A DNA stretch of 64,000 nt from Bradyrhizobium sp. SRL28 (lineage in GTDB: Bacteria; Pseudomonadota; Alphaproteobacteria; Rhizobiales; Xanthobacteraceae). The position numbers and the translations under genes are program-made. The stretch is taken from NCBI RefSeq assembly GCF_018596315.1, contig NZ_JAHEAG010000007.1:186001-250000 (forward strand), in the 5' to 3' direction. Shown piece by piece: positions 62,149 to 64,000 of the stretch. How positions within the stretch are numbered: position 1 is the first letter of the stretch; each line of letters begins with the position of its first letter. Under the pieces are notes generated by a model, which was given only the letters and a program-made list of their open reading frames with translations, was not told the origin of the DNA and made no database searches.

Positions 62149-62890
62149 TCTGTTGCAGGCGGTCGCGCATCGCCTTTTTCAGATCGTAGCCGGGCCGGCC
62201 ATATTCCGCATTGCGGCGGGAGATGTATTCCGTCTGCTCTCGCCGCAGCTTGCGCGCCTGCTGCGGGGTCATCTTCTCTGCAGCCGCCCTGACATACGAC
62301 CCTTGGACCTCGCGATCGAGATCGGCGAGTTCGGGATTGGCGCAGATCGCCTTTTCCACTTTGCGGCGGGCGGTGGCGCAATTGAAGCTCGGCTTGCCGG
62401 CGACCGCCTTCAGCGCGCCCAACCGCTCCAGCTCCAGCGCCATGGATCTGTGGTTGGCTCTGGCCGCAACGTGGTCCGGGTTCAGCTTGATCGCCGCAGC
62501 AAAATCGGCCACCGCCTTCGGCAGGTCGCCCTTCTTGCGCCAGAGTTCGCCGCGCGCGTTGTGGATATCGGCGAGTGAGGGATCGAGCCGCAGCACGCCG
62601 TCATAGTCGGCGATGGTGCGGTCGATCATGTCCTTGCGCTCATAGGCGGCGCCACGCGCGATCAGCGCCTTGATACGGTCGGCCTTTTCGGTCTTTGCGT
62701 TGTCGATCAGCGCGCCGCAAGCCGCGACCGTCTTGTCGTCGTCACGCGTGAGGGCGGCGGCCAGGCAGAGCGCGGGATCGACGCGCAAATCCTTGGCCGG
62801 TTCGACACTGGTCGCCGATACGCCCTGCGTAAACGCGATCCATAGCGAGGAAGCCGTAACCAGCCTGCGGATGTTGGAATGGAATCGCAT
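62126..62890 (-). CDS. Secreted TPR protein with LprI/DUF1311-like C-terminus (paralogue 2)
   Basis: 254 residues from the ATG at 62890. A signal-like N-terminus (MRFHSNIRRLVTASSLWIAF, cleavage near SATS) is followed by two or three TPR-like units (about 85-155: RGAAYERKDMIDRTIADYDG, RGELWRKKGDLPKAVADFAA) and the C-terminal PSFNCATARRKVEKAICANP module found in paralogue 1. The two share order and C-terminus but this one has lost or never had most TPR units. Three 16-bp tandem repeats lie just upstream. Ribosome-binding site weak; a frame open to 63079 includes the repeats. Confidence 0.82.
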   Translation of the reverse strand: MRFHSNIRRLVTASSLWIAFTQGVSATSVEPAKDLRVDPALCLAAALTRDDDKTVAACGALIDNAKTEKADRIKALIARGAAYERKDMIDRTIADYDGVLRLDPSLADIHNARGELWRKKGDLPKAVADFAAAIKLNPDHVAARANHRSMALELERLGALKAVAGKPSFNCATARRKVEKAICANPELADLDREVQGSYVRAAAEKMTPQQARKLRREQTEYISRRNAEYGRPGYDLKKAMRDRLQQINGIDGY

Positions 62891-62897
62891 CAATTGA

Positions 62898-62945
62898 TCC
62901 GGGAAGCCTTGTGTCCGGGAAGTCTTGTATCCGGGAAGTTTTGGA
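62898..62945. repeat. Three tandem 16-bp repeats upstream of TPR paralogue 2
   Basis: TCCGGGAAGCCTTGTG, TCCGGGAAGTCTTGTA and TCCGGGAAGTTTTGGA follow one another without gaps. TCCGGGAAG is constant and the second half varies. They lie 8 bp before the chosen start codon and could alter translation if copy number changes. Confidence 0.8.
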
Positions 62946-63134
62946 TTAGCGCGCGATCCTAGCAAGCCGCGCGCTTTTTCGACAACTGGCGCGTGCGCGT
63001 ATCCGGTTTCGTACGGGGACAGATTCTGGCCGAAACGTGACACGCGCGAAAACATCGTCGTCCGCACGCGAACGGACATGTTTGGTCACGAAATTTGTCT
63101 TGAACCTTCTGCAGGCCGCACAGACTCAACATCC

Positions 63135-63905
63135 ATGACCACATTGACCGACTTCAATCCGCCGCGCGCCATTGCGCAATCCCAATCAGGTTACTTCTAT
63201 TTCTACATGGCGCTGGCCTGCACGGCCGTCGCCTTTCTCGGTTTTGCCCCGACCTACTGGCTGCCGCTGGCCAATCGCTCGTTTTCGGCTTCCCCGGTCG
63301 TCCATTTTCACGGGCTGCTGTTCTTCGCCTGGTCGCTCTACTTCGCATTCCAGAGCTGGCTCGCCGCGTCCGGGAGGGTCGCCCGGCACCGCACCATCGG
63401 AATGATCGGCGTCTCGCTGGCGACCGCGATGACGATCTTCGGCTTCCTGGTGTCTGTCAATGCGATGAAGCGCTCCGCCGCGGCGGGATTGACCGACGAC
63501 GGAATCGCATTCGCGATTGTTCCGCTAAGCGGAATTCTGTTCTTCGCCGTGGTGTTCGCGCTGGCCATTGCCGCCATCCGCAAGCCCGAGACGCACAAGC
63601 GGCTGATGCTGCTGGCGGGCATCTCGCTGCTGGACGCCGCGGTCGCGCGCTGGTTTCTCACCTTCCTGGCACCTCCCGGGCCGCTTGGTCCGCCGCCGGT
63701 GCCAGTGACCATCCCGCCGGCCATCATCGCCTATCTGTTGCTGGTGGTCGCCATGGTGTTCGACTGGCGCACGCGCGGCCGGCCGCATCCGGTCTATGTC
63801 TATGGCGGCATTGCACTGATCGCCGTCAAGCTGCTGAACTGGCCGGTCAGTGTCACGCCGCTGTGGCATTCCTTCGCCGGCGGCATATTGGCGATGGCGC
63901 AATAG
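63135..63905 (+). CDS. Multi-pass membrane hypothetical protein
   Basis: 256 residues from the ATG at 63135, with about seven hydrophobic spans, including YFYFYMALACTAVAFLGFAP, VVHFHGLLFFAWSLYFAFQS, FAIVPLSGILFFAVVFALAI and PPAIIAYLLLVVAMVFDW. Conserved-looking His residues occur in VVHFHGLLFF, RHRTIGMIG, ETHKRLMLLAG and LWHSFAGG. The pattern HFHGxxFxxWxxxFxxQ...HRxxG...HKRLM resembles heme- or copper-binding membrane proteins of unknown function. The frame is open upstream to 62925, but no better start is seen. Function unknown. Confidence 0.78.
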   Translation: MTTLTDFNPPRAIAQSQSGYFYFYMALACTAVAFLGFAPTYWLPLANRSFSASPVVHFHGLLFFAWSLYFAFQSWLAASGRVARHRTIGMIGVSLATAMTIFGFLVSVNAMKRSAAAGLTDDGIAFAIVPLSGILFFAVVFALAIAAIRKPETHKRLMLLAGISLLDAAVARWFLTFLAPPGPLGPPPVPVTIPPAIIAYLLLVVAMVFDWRTRGRPHPVYVYGGIALIAVKLLNWPVSVTPLWHSFAGGILAMAQ

Positions 63906-63967
63906 ACTTGCCGGTTTTGGTGCTAGATTGATGGCGACATCGATCTCGACCGGCAGGAATCCCAGAT

Positions 63968-64000
63968 TTGCTAGCATTCGAATGGATTATCGGTCTGCTG
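63968..64000 (+). CDS. Start of an unidentified gene, possibly a Na+/H+ antiporter (truncated by window)
   Basis: CAGGAA lies 7 bases before a TTG that opens the frame (M)LAFEWIIGLL to the window edge. A hydrophobic start of this type is seen in CPA1-type Na+/H+ antiporters, but 11 residues cannot prove it. Confidence 0.35.
   Translation, partial: MLAFEWIIGLL

Overview
The window looks like chromosomal DNA of a Bradyrhizobium/Rhodopseudomonas-type alphaproteobacterium. The signs are high GC with strong third-position bias, catabolic operons ordered as in Rhodopseudomonas palustris, branched-chain-amino-acid-type ABC transporters with multiple binding proteins, and many short palindromic repeats between genes. 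I see no rRNA, tRNA, CRISPR array, transposase, integrase or phage gene.

Layout. (1) 0-13.8 kb is a dicarboxylate/fatty-acid locus. A leftward pimF-pimA-acyl-CoA dehydrogenase set (the last cut by the window edge) faces an IclR regulator, an ABC transporter (livGFHM type) and three tandem paralogous binding proteins, each followed by its own terminator. (2) 13.9-17.5 kb holds a glycerate kinase and a PAS-GGDEF-EAL protein. (3) 17.5-21.7 kb has a MarR regulator (CouR-like) divergent from an ABC transporter lacking a binding protein (CouSTU-like). (4) 21.7-31.9 kb is an accessory, stress-flavoured stretch: a DUF4242-adenylate cyclase fusion, a cold-shock protein, small rhizobial proteins, an Usg-family protein, groES-groEL with a heat-shock promoter and CIRCE element, remnants of a Q/N-rich stress gene and of nikR, a small methyltransferase and a second GGDEF-EAL protein. 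(5) 32.0-42.4 kb resumes hydroxycinnamate metabolism: CouP-like binding protein, thioesterase, SDR dehydrogenase, CoA ligase, enoyl-CoA hydratase, DUF3237 protein, a TarPQM-like TRAP transporter and pobA. (6) 42.7-57.3 kb contains mixed accessory genes, including two regulator (HTH-WYL)/glutathione-transferase modules, a LysR/PNPOx-like pair, an orphan membrane-anchored TAXI protein, a DUF6537/cNMP-binding pair and an ankyrin protein. (7) 57.4-64 kb has propionyl-CoA synthetase, two TPR/LprI-like paralogues flanking a tryptophanyl-tRNA synthetase preceded by a complete Trp-leader attenuator, a membrane protein and the first codons of another gene.

How it works together. Regions 3 and 5 appear to be one system. 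A 15-bp motif, GTTATAT-N3-ATAA(T/C), occurs at 18062 (couR/couSTU), 37221 (ech/ligase operon) and 41134 (pobA/TRAP), which suggests one CouR-like repressor controlling uptake (ABC and TRAP), CoA activation, side-chain shortening and ring hydroxylation of p-coumarate-like acids to protocatechuate. The roughly 10-kb stretch between couSTU and couP looks inserted. Region 1 parallels it for aliphatic dicarboxylates or fatty acids, under an IclR regulator with a palindromic operator candidate at 5235-5253.

The most distinctive regulatory element is at 60972-61077: a 15-residue leader peptide with tandem Trp codons, then overlapping antiterminator and terminator hairpins ahead of trpS. Assignments rest on reading the sequence and on remembered family features; no database search was run.
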